64,000 bases of DNA from assembly GCA_002386525.1 (NCBI GenBank), contig DGIS01000013.1:108816-172815 (forward strand). The letters are read 5' to 3'. The position numbers and the translations under genes were made by a program. The notes beneath the pieces are model-generated. The model searched no databases, was not told the DNA's origin, and saw nothing but the letters and a program-made list of their open reading frames with translations. The DNA comes from Sphingobacterium sp. UBA4616 (GTDB lineage: Bacteria; Bacteroidota; Bacteroidia; Sphingobacteriales; Sphingobacteriaceae). Shown here piece by piece: positions 38,869-46,043 of this stretch. The first letter of the stretch is position 1. The number at the start of each line of letters is the position of its first letter.

Positions 38869-40380
38869 ATGAATACTTTGATTAAAAAACTTAAATATAC
38901 ACCTATTCTAGCTGCCTTGTTGGTATCGGGATGTACTAAAAATTTTGAAGAAATTAATACCGATCCAGATGCATTGTCAGATGTCCCTCCGCAGAACATG
39001 TTGGTAAATGTAATGCGGTATGCCGGAGACCAATTTGGTGGTGACGTTGACGGGTATGGTACATTTGCAGGTTATATTGTTAAAATTCAATATCCAGACA
39101 ATTTGGGGGGATTAATTCCTTCGAATAATACCTATGGTAATCGCTGGGCTGCTTGTTACTACAATATCACTCAGATGAAGGATTTATTGAAGAAAACAGA
39201 GGGTGCAGCAGAGAGTTACAAAAATATTCGCATTGTTGCCAGGATATGGAACAATTATATGTGGTCTTATTTATTGGACGGTTGGGGAGATATTCCTTAC
39301 TCAGAAGCATTTCAAGGGCGTCCTGAGGACGGCTCCATCTTGAAAGCTAAATATGATAAACAGGAAGATATTTTCCCTGCTGTATTGGCCGACCTTAAAT
39401 CAATTGCGGACGAAATAGCGGCAGGGATAGGTACGGATGAAATGGGGGATTATGATGTGATCTATGGAAAAACCAATAGTGGAAGTGCGGATATAAAGGA
39501 GCAAATGTTAAGGTGGCAAAAATTCTGTAACGCGTTGCGCTTACGTATGGCCATGCGGATTTCTTCTGTTGCGCCAGCATTGGCAAAATCGACTATTGAG
39601 GAAATTGCCGGCAATAAAGAGAAATATCCTATTATTGAAACAAACGCAGAAAACTGCCAGATGTTTTTCCCTGGTACCTTACCCTATATGGAACCTTGGT
39701 ATGAATCAGGTATTAACGGCAACAGGATCAATAATTGGGGAATGTTTGATATTTTTATTGATCATTTAATTGAGACCAAAGATCCAAGGATAGCTTCTAT
39801 CGCCCGAAAAAATAATGAAGGTAAGTATGTTGGATTTGTAAATGGTTCATTGACAAATCCGTCTCCTTCAACCTCGATTTCTTGGATTGGCGATCATTAT
39901 ATCAATGATCCTGCTGGAGCGGTACCTTTCTATAGGGCTTGTGAAACGTATTACCTGTTAGCTGAAGCTGCTTTATCTGGATACAATGTTGGTATTTCCG
40001 CAAAAACGGCTTATGAAACAGCGGTTACACTGTCCATGCAAGATAATAATATCGCAACAGATGACATCGCAGCTTATCTCGCTGACGCAGGTAAATTTGA
40101 TAATACTAAAAACCGTATTTACTGGGACATGTGGGTAGCTTTGTTTAAAGAAAATTTTGAAGCTTGGAATCTGTATAGAAGAACTGGTATACCTAGTACA
40201 AACTATCCTTCGAAAATTCAAAAATTCAAAAAAGTACACACCGATCAACCTTTCCGTTTGCCGTATCCGAATAATGAGTATTTGTATAATACAGAGAATG
40301 TCAACGCGGCTGCAGCTGGAACTGTGGATTACAATTGGGGTAAGCGATTATGGTGGGCTAAAGAGAACGGTAAAGAATAA
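38869..40380 (+). CDS. SusD/RagB-like lipoprotein (first pair)
   Basis: 503 residues; lipobox LVSGC with Cys22. The start NFEEINTDPDAL belongs to the SusD-like subgroup whose characterised members bind peptides as well as glycans. Helical TPR-like scaffold: RWQKFCNALRLRMAMRIS and YLLAEAALSGYN. It would be the surface lid over the SusC barrel encoded directly upstream. Substrate is uncertain. Confidence 0.88.
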   Translation: MNTLIKKLKYTPILAALLVSGCTKNFEEINTDPDALSDVPPQNMLVNVMRYAGDQFGGDVDGYGTFAGYIVKIQYPDNLGGLIPSNNTYGNRWAACYYNITQMKDLLKKTEGAAESYKNIRIVARIWNNYMWSYLLDGWGDIPYSEAFQGRPEDGSILKAKYDKQEDIFPAVLADLKSIADEIAAGIGTDEMGDYDVIYGKTNSGSADIKEQMLRWQKFCNALRLRMAMRISSVAPALAKSTIEEIAGNKEKYPIIETNAENCQMFFPGTLPYMEPWYESGINGNRINNWGMFDIFIDHLIETKDPRIASIARKNNEGKYVGFVNGSLTNPSPSTSISWIGDHYINDPAGAVPFYRACETYYLLAEAALSGYNVGISAKTAYETAVTLSMQDNNIATDDIAAYLADAGKFDNTKNRIYWDMWVALFKENFEAWNLYRRTGIPSTNYPSKIQKFKKVHTDQPFRLPYPNNEYLYNTENVNAAAAGTVDYNWGKRLWWAKENGKE

Positions 40381-40402
40381 TTTCATATGTTTATTATTAC
40401 CC

Positions 40403-40428
40403 AGCGAGGCAACTTCGATTGTCTCGCT
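40403..40428 (+). terminator. Terminator of the first SusCD operon
   Basis: Ten-bp stem with one G-U pair, AGCGAGGCAA (40403-40412) with TTGTCTCGCT (40419-40428), 6-nt loop, followed by ATTTTTTC. Confidence 0.75.
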
Positions 40429-40434
40429 ATTTTT

Positions 40435-40620
40435 TCATAAATTTTTATCCTGTCTTAAAGAATTAATCATTGCTTCTATAGATTTTTTTAAGTCGAATGC
40501 ATCTACAAACCCAAGTGATCGTAATTTTCGACTAACTGTATTTCTACCATACGGTTGTCTAGGTACTTGTTGGAGAATCCCCTTCTTAGATTCTAGTCCG
40601 ATAAGGTCGTGCAATTTCAT
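40435..40620 (-). CDS. Possible small protein, 61 aa, unknown
   Basis: A 61-codon open frame whose product (MKLHDLIGLESKKGILQQVP..., then NTVSRKLRSLGFVDAFDLKK) has a balanced, protein-like composition with a basic middle and an amphipathic C-terminal helix. No known family is recognised. It runs against the SusD gene with the SusD terminator between them, and the 11-bp periodic repeats at 40721-40794 lie upstream of it. May be a free-standing small gene or a remnant; low certainty. Confidence 0.35.
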   Translation of the reverse strand: MKLHDLIGLESKKGILQQVPRQPYGRNTVSRKLRSLGFVDAFDLKKSIEAMINSLRQDKNL

Positions 40621-40720
40621 ATTTCCATTTGTATTTTCTGTTTTGTATAAACAGTTTTATTTGAACGCTTCAATTAAATCCCCCTTTGATTTGGAGCGGC
40701 AACAAATTGGGACCAAAAGG

Positions 40721-40794
40721 TGACCAAATTGTACCTTTTGACACTACTTGTTCAGTGCTCGTTCAGTGCTTGCTCAGTGATTCGTCAGTCAGAA
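40721..40794. repeat. Direct repeats of about 11-bp period
   Basis: Two half-sets in tandem. First, ACCAAA-type units (GTGACCAAATT and neighbours) between 40709 and 40740. Then TTCAGTGCTCG (40751-40761), TTCAGTGCTTG (40762-40772), CTCAGTGATTC (40773-40783) and a weaker GTCAGTCAGAA (40784-40794). The spacing is one helical turn. Not a CRISPR array: units are too short and without spacers. Confidence 0.6.
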
Positions 40795-41094
40795 CTGAAT
40801 AATCAGTGACCGATAACTGTCTAAATATTGATTGAAAATTGTGATTAGCTATAATTTGGTAATGCTTTTGTATTTATTTTTGCAGCTAGCTAAATTATGA
40901 TCAGCAAGTGATTGCGTCAACGATTAAAAAGGCGGTATTCATTATCAAACCAAGTATGCGATCCCGCCTGCTGTTCTCATAGCCTGTGAGGAAGCGATAA
41001 CAAGCTCATCTAAATAATGGTGGGATTGATTGAGGGGAGTATAGTGTCCGCAAAAAGTAGATCTACAAATAGCATTGGACAAAAAAATAGGCAT
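40795..41094. other. Non-coding stretch before small RNA copy 2
   Basis: No gene of normal size. A short open stretch around 40930-41014 (plus strand, reading GGIHYQTKYAIPPAVLIACE, then stop) follows an in-frame stop and may be a remnant of a lost gene. No promoter-like boxes other than those of the RNA copy downstream. Confidence 0.35.
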
Positions 41095-41159
41095 AAAAAA
41101 AGGTTTTCAAACGGGGAGAATGAAAACCTTAAATAACCAATTATAAACCTAAATTATGA
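41095..41159 (-). ncRNA. Candidate small RNA, copy 2 of the two-copy element
   Basis: Identical to copy 1 over 66 bp. Minus-strand hairpin arms AAGGTTTTCA (from 41121-41130) and TGAAAACCTT (from 41100-41109), loop with CTCCCCG, then seven T residues. It sits 53 nt beyond the fabF-like stop but has its own promoter at 41165-41195, so it is not just the fabF terminator. It points into the intergenic region, with no gene following on its strand. Confidence 0.6.
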
Positions 41160-41164
41160 TAGTA

Positions 41165-41195
41165 CAAAGATAGTGTGTTTAATACACTTTGTCAA
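41165..41195 (-). promoter_or_regulatory. Promoter of small RNA copy 2
   Basis: Minus strand TTG (41193-41195), 20-nt spacer, TATCTTTG (41165-41172), an exact TAnnTTTG. Same spacing as copy 1 while the spacer sequence differs. Confidence 0.65.
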
Positions 41196-41212
41196 GAATT
41201 ATTTCAAAAAAA

Positions 41213-42451
41213 TTAAATCTTTTTGAAAACTATACTCGAATTGTGTCCTCCAAACCCAAATGCATTGCTCATTGCTGCAGTCACGGTTTTTTCCAGTGGC
41301 TGATTGATCACAATATTTACCCCTTCCGGAATCTCCGGATCTATATTTTCGATGTTTATCGTTGCGGGGATAACATTGTTGTTGATAGATTTTACGGCAA
41401 TGATTGCTTCGATAGCCCCCGCCGCACCAAGTAAGTGTCCTGTCATTGACTTGGTAGAACTGACCCATAAATTGTTGGAGTTGCCAAAAGCGCGTTGCAT
41501 CGCTTTTAGTTCAGCGATATCTCCAACCGGAGTTGAAGTAGCGTGGAGATTTAAATAGTCGAGCTCGCTGATGTTAATTTTGGCTTCCTCCAACGCTAGA
41601 GACATAGCTTTTGCAGCAGCTATTCCTTCGGGGTGGGGAGAAGTCATATGGTAAGCGTCCGCAGTCATTGAAGCTCCTACAAGTTCTGCATAAATTTTTG
41701 CGCCTCTTTGCTTTGCATGTTCGTACTCTTCGAGGATAAGCGCACCGGCACCTTCTCCCATGACAAAGCCGTCGCGATCGCGGTCAAATGGTCTGCTTGC
41801 AGTCTGTGGGCTATCATGCCGGCTCGACATGGCCTTCATGGCAGAAAAGCCTCCAACGGAAGCGGGTGTGATGGGAGCCTCGGAGCCGCCACTGATAAAA
41901 ACTTTTGCTTTCCCTAATCGAATGTAATTGAAGGCATCCATAAAAGCAGTATTGGATGTTGCGCAGGCCGATACTGTTGTGTAGTTGATTCCTTTTAAAC
42001 CATATTTCATCGATATCATTCCAGAAGCCATATTCACGATGAGGCGCGGAACGAAAAATGGACTGAATCGCGGTTTGTAATCTCCCGTTACGTAACCTTC
42101 TACCTCTTTTTCGAAAGTTTCCATTCCACCCTGACCAACACCCCAAATGACACCGATGTCAAAGGGATCCATGCTTTCAGGTACTAGTCCCGAATCTTCT
42201 AGTGCTTGAGCTGCACTGTATAACGCATATTGCGTGAAAAGATCACTCCTTTTGATTTCATTTCTATCTAAGTATTTTTCGGGTTGAAATTGCTTAATTT
42301 CACTTGCAATCTGTGTTCGAAATAGGGATGCATCAAAACGGCTAATCGCTGCTGTGCGGTTTTCACCGCGCAAAATGTTATTCCAGAATGTATCAATGTT
42401 TTCTCCCAGCGGATTTATGGTTCCCATGCCGGTAACTACAACTCTTTTCAT
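41213..42451 (-). CDS. Beta-ketoacyl-ACP synthase II family (FabF-like)
   Basis: 412 residues. Thiolase-type condensing enzyme with the complete Cys-His-His triad: C in VSACATSNTAF, H in LNLHATSTPVGD and H in SMTGHLLGAAG. It lacks the acpP/fabF/rnc context of the housekeeping fabF and instead sits beside a TetR regulator that shares an operator-like site, so it is probably a second, regulated ketosynthase used for lipid adjustment or a special acyl product. Confidence 0.85.
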   Translation of the reverse strand: MKRVVVTGMGTINPLGENIDTFWNNILRGENRTAAISRFDASLFRTQIASEIKQFQPEKYLDRNEIKRSDLFTQYALYSAAQALEDSGLVPESMDPFDIGVIWGVGQGGMETFEKEVEGYVTGDYKPRFSPFFVPRLIVNMASGMISMKYGLKGINYTTVSACATSNTAFMDAFNYIRLGKAKVFISGGSEAPITPASVGGFSAMKAMSSRHDSPQTASRPFDRDRDGFVMGEGAGALILEEYEHAKQRGAKIYAELVGASMTADAYHMTSPHPEGIAAAKAMSLALEEAKINISELDYLNLHATSTPVGDIAELKAMQRAFGNSNNLWVSSTKSMTGHLLGAAGAIEAIIAVKSINNNVIPATINIENIDPEIPEGVNIVINQPLEKTVTAAMSNAFGFGGHNSSIVFKKI

Positions 42452-42478
42452 CTCTTTTTATTTTAATATTTTTGTAAT

Positions 42479-42497
42479 AATATACCGATTGGTATTT
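42479..42497. promoter_or_regulatory. Operator-like site upstream of the fabF-like gene
   Basis: AATATACCGATTGGTATTT, containing the inverted repeat ATACC-GATT-GGTAT. An 18-of-19 to 17-of-19 match exists on the opposite strand before the TetR gene (43139-43157). Lies 28-46 bp before the start codon. Confidence 0.6.
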
Positions 42498-42512
42498 GAA
42501 TTTTTAAAAAAA

Positions 42513-43106
42513 CTAACTTTTGATTTCCCGGTTGACCATTTCTCTCATTTTTTCTAAGACAATCGCTAAATCTTTTCCTCTTCCGGTAATTTTTGAAAGC
42601 AAAATTCCGCCCTCGATCATCGCCATAAACGTAATGGCGTAATCCTCAGCAGAAACATCTTGCTTAAATTCTCCATTTTTTATTCCTTCCTCCAGAATCA
42701 AGATTAAACGCTGGCGCCAAAGGTCAAATGAACGCTTCACTTTTGGCGTTAAAAAAGGCAGTGAATCATCTGCTTCAACAGCAGCGTTCATCATTGGACA
42801 TCCGCCAGAAGCTGCGATAGCTTTAAAATTCTCTTTGTAGAAATCAAAAAAAGACAAAAGCTTCTTTAACGCTGTTTTCTGCTGAATAATCTGCTGATGA
42901 ACCGCATCGGAAATGTTTTTGCTCTGATAAGTATAAACATGTATGGCCAGATCGTCTTTGTCCTTAAAATTACCATAAATACTTCCTTTTGTTAAGCCTG
43001 TCGCTGTTGTGATATCTGATAGGGAAGTCGCAAAGTAACCTTTTTTATTAAAGATGGGCGCAGTTTTCTCAATGATAAATTGCCGTGTGTGTTCTGCTTT
43101 CGACAT
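42513..43106 (-). CDS. TetR/AcrR family transcriptional regulator
   Basis: 197 residues. N-terminal TetR HTH: TRQFIIEKTAPIFNKKGYFATSLSDITTATGLTKGSIYGNFK split at the turn, then an all-helical ligand domain with FMAMIEGGILLSKITG. Lies directly upstream of the fabF-like gene on the same strand with an operator-like repeat before each gene, so self-repression and control of fabF are probable. Ligand is likely an acyl compound, by inference. Confidence 0.88.
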   Translation of the reverse strand: MSKAEHTRQFIIEKTAPIFNKKGYFATSLSDITTATGLTKGSIYGNFKDKDDLAIHVYTYQSKNISDAVHQQIIQQKTALKKLLSFFDFYKENFKAIAASGGCPMMNAAVEADDSLPFLTPKVKRSFDLWRQRLILILEEGIKNGEFKQDVSAEDYAITFMAMIEGGILLSKITGRGKDLAIVLEKMREMVNREIKS

Positions 43107-43128
43107 GATGAATTCTATTCTTTGCGTG

Positions 43129-43136
43129 CAAAGATA
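43129..43136 (-). promoter_or_regulatory. -7 box of the TetR gene
   Basis: Minus strand TATCTTTG, exact TAnnTTTG, 23 nt before the start codon. The operator-like site 43139-43157 begins three bases upstream, so a bound repressor would block the polymerase. Confidence 0.6.
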
Positions 43137-43138
43137 GA

Positions 43139-43157
43139 AAATACTTATCGGTATATT
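43139..43157 (-). promoter_or_regulatory. Operator-like site upstream of the TetR gene
   Basis: Minus strand AATATACCGATAAGTATTT, the same as the fabF site (42479-42497) except for two central bases. Confidence 0.6.
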
Positions 43158-43191
43158 ACTAATTTCTTAGCATTAATTCGATAGGGCAGCC

Positions 43192-43818
43192 TTATTTCTT
43201 TTCCATAATGCGATACGTACAGCGTGGAGCGTTATCTATTATATATTCCGTTCTGCTGATGACATAGGCCGGACCGACCAGTTGTTGAAAATTCGTTAGT
43301 TCTGAACGACAAAAACCCTGGCACTCAGTTGCTGCTGCACATATCGGGCAATGATTTTCAATGAGAAGATAATGGTCACGTTCTTTTCTCCACTCGGCCA
43401 TATAGCCTTCTTCAGTCCGTTTAGCGGCTATAACCTCAAGTTTTTTTTCAATCGATTCGATATCCCATACTGCCTCGGCATATTTTTGATATACCTTAGA
43501 CTCCCGGTCACTAATAAGTAGATTTAACGCATTCTCGCCAAGCACATGTTTAATCGATTGTAACAATTGTACCGTGATATCAGCGTGACTATCTGGAAAT
43601 CTTGCCATACCCTGCGAAGACAGACTGTAGTAAGTCGAAGGACGGCCTATGCCTTCGCTTCGGCTATTCGATACGATCAGGTTCTGATTCGCGAGGTTCA
43701 ATAAATGTTTACGCGCACCTTCTTTTGTTATCGCCAATTCTGTTGCAATCAAAGCTGCTGTGGCTTCTCGTCGCATTTTCAATAACATTAATATTCGATC
43801 AGCTGGATTTTTCTGCAT
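43192..43818 (-). CDS. ArsR/SufR-like regulator with a four-cysteine cluster
   Basis: 208 residues from ATG 43818; an ATG at 43848 lies in the same frame but in the promoter transcript leader. Winged helix at the N-terminus (RREATAALIATELAITKEGARKHLLNL), and near the C-terminus NHCPICAAATECQGFC, cysteines spaced C-x2-C-x5-C-x3-C. COG2345/SufR-type proteins use such cysteines to bind an iron-sulfur cluster. Divergent from superoxide dismutase; likely repressor of that operon and possibly of itself. Confidence 0.82.
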   Translation of the reverse strand: MQKNPADRILMLLKMRREATAALIATELAITKEGARKHLLNLANQNLIVSNSRSEGIGRPSTYYSLSSQGMARFPDSHADITVQLLQSIKHVLGENALNLLISDRESKVYQKYAEAVWDIESIEKKLEVIAAKRTEEGYMAEWRKERDHYLLIENHCPICAAATECQGFCRSELTNFQQLVGPAYVISRTEYIIDNAPRCTYRIMEKK

Positions 43819-43852
43819 TTGACAATGAAAAAGTAGTTTTATAAACACTCAG

Positions 43853-43860
43853 CAAAGGTA
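43853..43860 (-). promoter_or_regulatory. -7 box of the SufR-like gene
   Basis: Minus strand TACCTTTG, exact TAnnTTTG, 34 nt before the ATG at 43818. Flanked by AAACACT and AGTGTTT (43843-43866), an inverted repeat that could be a second operator. Confidence 0.55.
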
Positions 43861-43930
43861 GTGTTTTTATTTTTGTTCTAAAATAGGTGTCAATGGAAGG
43901 TTTAGTGTTTTTATTTAATTTTATGATTTT

Positions 43931-43960
43931 TAATAAAACAACTATTTAGTTGTTTTATTA
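43931..43960. promoter_or_regulatory. 30-bp palindromic operator over the superoxide dismutase promoter
   Basis: Perfect 14-bp arms TAATAAAACAACTA and TAGTTGTTTTATTA around TT. The right arm contains the -33 TTG of the promoter (43950-43952), so a bound protein would block RNA polymerase. Best candidate binder is the divergent SufR-like protein. Confidence 0.7.
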
Positions 43961-43980
43961 AGATGAATTCTTTAGTTTTG
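43950..43980 (+). promoter_or_regulatory. Promoter of the superoxide dismutase operon
   Basis: TTG (43950-43952), 20-nt spacer, TAGTTTTG (43973-43980), exact consensus. Transcription would begin near 43986, which rules out the in-frame ATG at 43963 as the start and supports ATG 44005. Confidence 0.75.
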
Positions 43981-44004
43981 ACTTATCATAAAAACAATAA
44001 AACT

Positions 44005-44631
44005 ATGCACAAATTTCAATTACCCCAGTTACCATATGACTATGCAGCGCTTGAGCCTTATTTTGATCGTGAGACCATGACGATTCATCATCAAAAGCAT
44101 CATCAAGCTTATGTCGACAATCTCAATAAGGCATTAGAAGAAAGGGAAAGCGAAGCCGGCGAATTATCGGATATTTTGGTAAAGGTCAGCGACTACGGTT
44201 CAGTGATCCGCAATAATGCTGGCGGTCATTTTAACCACACGTTATTTTGGGAAATTTTATCGCCCAATCCACAAACGGTACCCACAGGAAAATTAGCGGA
44301 CGAAATAAACTTAGCCTTCGGTTCTTTGGATCAACTCAAGGCCCAGATAAAAAATGCAGGACTTGGGCAATTTGGTTCGGGCTGGTCTTGGCTTTATGTG
44401 AAGCACTCTGGTGCTTTGGATGTAGCAGCTACTTCAAATCAGGATAATCCGTTGATGGATACCCAATTGATCAGTAGAGGTTTCCCCATTTTGGGGGTCG
44501 ATGTCTGGGAGCATGCTTACTATTTGAAATATCAGAATAAAAGGGCTGACTATTTGGATGCATTTTGGTCACTTTTGGATTGGTCTGTTGTGGAAAAAAA
44601 ATATGAGGCAGTAATCGCTAGTGTGGTGTAA
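44005..44631 (+). CDS. Superoxide dismutase, Fe/Mn type
   Basis: 208 residues from ATG 44005, the start placed by the promoter at 43950-43980. Metal ligands in the standard places: H28 in TIHHQKHHQ, H in GGHFNHTLFW, and D and H in DVWEHAYYL. It converts superoxide to hydrogen peroxide and oxygen. No signal peptide, so cytoplasmic. Fe versus Mn cannot be decided by eye. First gene of a three-gene operon with DUF2480 and an FMN reductase. Confidence 0.95.
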   Translation: MHKFQLPQLPYDYAALEPYFDRETMTIHHQKHHQAYVDNLNKALEERESEAGELSDILVKVSDYGSVIRNNAGGHFNHTLFWEILSPNPQTVPTGKLADEINLAFGSLDQLKAQIKNAGLGQFGSGWSWLYVKHSGALDVAATSNQDNPLMDTQLISRGFPILGVDVWEHAYYLKYQNKRADYLDAFWSLLDWSVVEKKYEAVIASVV

Positions 44632-44638
44632 AGAAAAC

Positions 44639-45136
44639 ATGTTTGTAAATAAAGTTGAAAACACGGGCATATTGGCCTTAGATCTGATCGATTTTAAGAC
44701 CAATCTGACGATCGAAAGCTTTGATATCAAAGTATTGCTTTATCAAGAGGCGATCGTCAGAGAAAAGGAATTTAAAGAAGCTTTAGCCGTAGTGGATTGG
44801 TCCGTTTTTGCGAATAAAGCAGTTGCTATCAGCTGTTCTGTTGATGCAATTATCCCGCCTTGGGTCTACATGACCCTGGCTGAGAAACTTCAACCGATTG
44901 CAGCTTATTACGATTTTAGGGATGTAGAGGCACTGGCCATAGACCTATGGAGGCAAACTTTGCGATCGATGGATTTATCGCATTTTCGGAACCAAAAAGT
45001 TGTTGTACGAGCCCGTCCAGATATCCCGGCATCACTTTATATGTTAGCAACAGAACGTTTGGTCCCGATTGTACAAACATTGATGTATGGTGAAGTGGGC
45101 ATGCCTAAAGTTATTTTTAAAAAAAGTAAAGTATAA
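44639..45136 (+). CDS. DUF2480 family protein
   Basis: 165 residues from ATG 44639, 7 bp after the dismutase stop; an upstream GTG at 44621 would overlap it and give a non-conserved MWCKEN tail. DUF2480 proteins occur almost only in Bacteroidota and have no known function. Key patterns: LALDLIDF near the start, the PPWVYMTLAEKL segment and a repeat-like second half ending PASLYMLATERL. The last base of its stop is the first base of the next start. Confidence 0.8.
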   Translation: MFVNKVENTGILALDLIDFKTNLTIESFDIKVLLYQEAIVREKEFKEALAVVDWSVFANKAVAISCSVDAIIPPWVYMTLAEKLQPIAAYYDFRDVEALAIDLWRQTLRSMDLSHFRNQKVVVRARPDIPASLYMLATERLVPIVQTLMYGEVGMPKVIFKKSKV

Positions 45137-45681
45137 TGAAAGCTTTAATATTTAATGGCGCCTTGGAAAGAAGGCAAGAATCTACATCGGGAAAACTGTC
45201 GAATTATTTTTCCGAAAAGTTGAACCAGATAGGCATCGACAACACGATCTTCAATCTAGCTGACAGCGGAATACCTTTATTTGATCAGAGTCTCAACCGC
45301 GTGCCTAATGCAGTAAAGATTATGAATAACTTATTTCTTGAGGCAGATGTGCATTTTTGGCTGTCTCCTTTATATCACGGAAGTATCCCCGGCGTCATGA
45401 AAAACTGTCTGGACTGGTTAGAAGTAAGTGCCCAGAACAAACCTGCTTATCTGACGGACAAACATATTGGACTGGTTTGCTGGGCCGATGGTGTTCATGC
45501 ACTGCAAGGGATCAACGCTATGGATGCGATCGCAAAATCACTTCGCGCCTGGACATTGCCCTTTAGTGTCCCTGTGATGAAATCGGCGCTTTTTGAGTTT
45601 GATAATCCAAATGTGCTGTCTTCGGCGTACCAGTGTAAGCTGGATTTGCTGATCGATATTGCGACAAAAAAGAGCAGCTAA
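45136..45681 (+). CDS. NADPH-dependent FMN reductase family protein
   Basis: 181 residues, flavodoxin fold. FMN-loop start MKALIFNGALERRQESTSGKLS, and the HFWLSPLYHGSIPGVMKNCLDWL core seen in this family. It reduces flavin or quinone with NAD(P)H. Co-transcribed with superoxide dismutase, which suggests a role in redox defence or restoring iron-sulfur function; that is inference. Confidence 0.85.
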   Translation: MKALIFNGALERRQESTSGKLSNYFSEKLNQIGIDNTIFNLADSGIPLFDQSLNRVPNAVKIMNNLFLEADVHFWLSPLYHGSIPGVMKNCLDWLEVSAQNKPAYLTDKHIGLVCWADGVHALQGINAMDAIAKSLRAWTLPFSVPVMKSALFEFDNPNVLSSAYQCKLDLLIDIATKKSS

Positions 45682-45690
45682 TATCGTTTA

Positions 45691-45722
45691 AAAACGCCTC
45701 TCGCGCTATCTGGAGGCGTTTT
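45691..45722 (+). terminator. Terminator of the superoxide dismutase operon
   Basis: Ten-bp arms AAAACGCCTC (45691-45700) and GAGGCGTTTT (45713-45722), 12-nt loop, run of T afterwards. Confidence 0.85.
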
Positions 45723-46043
45723 TTTTAGTTGAAATATTTTGGCCTGTATTTAAATAGATTAGCCTATTCTTGTGTTGGCAATTAATTTCAAAAAAGTAGA
45801 AGAATGTCTTTAACAATTCATTGTGGAGATATATCTTTGTTTTTTTGCGATCCGCCATTTGATTATGCGGTTTTCCGGCCTGTATTTTCTGCTGTCGACA
45901 TTGATGAAGTCTAATAGCATGCTAATAGAAGTAGATTGAAGTCTTGAACCACCATAAGATATTCAGTATTACATATTATAAAACCATTGGCTGAAAAGGC
46001 CCGATTTAGTTTAGTTGTTTAAATGATATAATATATTGGATTA
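45723..46043. other. Intergenic region with a short open frame and a direct repeat
   Basis: No gene of usual size. A 36-codon frame (45804-45914, starting MSLTIHCGDISLFFCDPPF) is open after an ATG. GGCCTGTATTT occurs at 45741-45751 and 45877-45887. A TATCTTTG box at 45832-45839 matches TAnnTTTG; it lies inside the short frame, so both cannot be right as drawn. The kinase at 46044 must be served from here. Confidence 0.35.

Noticed and set aside
40157..40723. 188-codon plus-strand frame running from SusD past its terminator
   Set aside because: Starts in another frame of SusD, crosses the terminator and the phased repeats; Cys/Phe/Ser-rich, not protein-like.
40751..40794. Short repeats as a CRISPR array
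   Set aside because: Units of 11 bp without unique spacers and no cas genes in the window.
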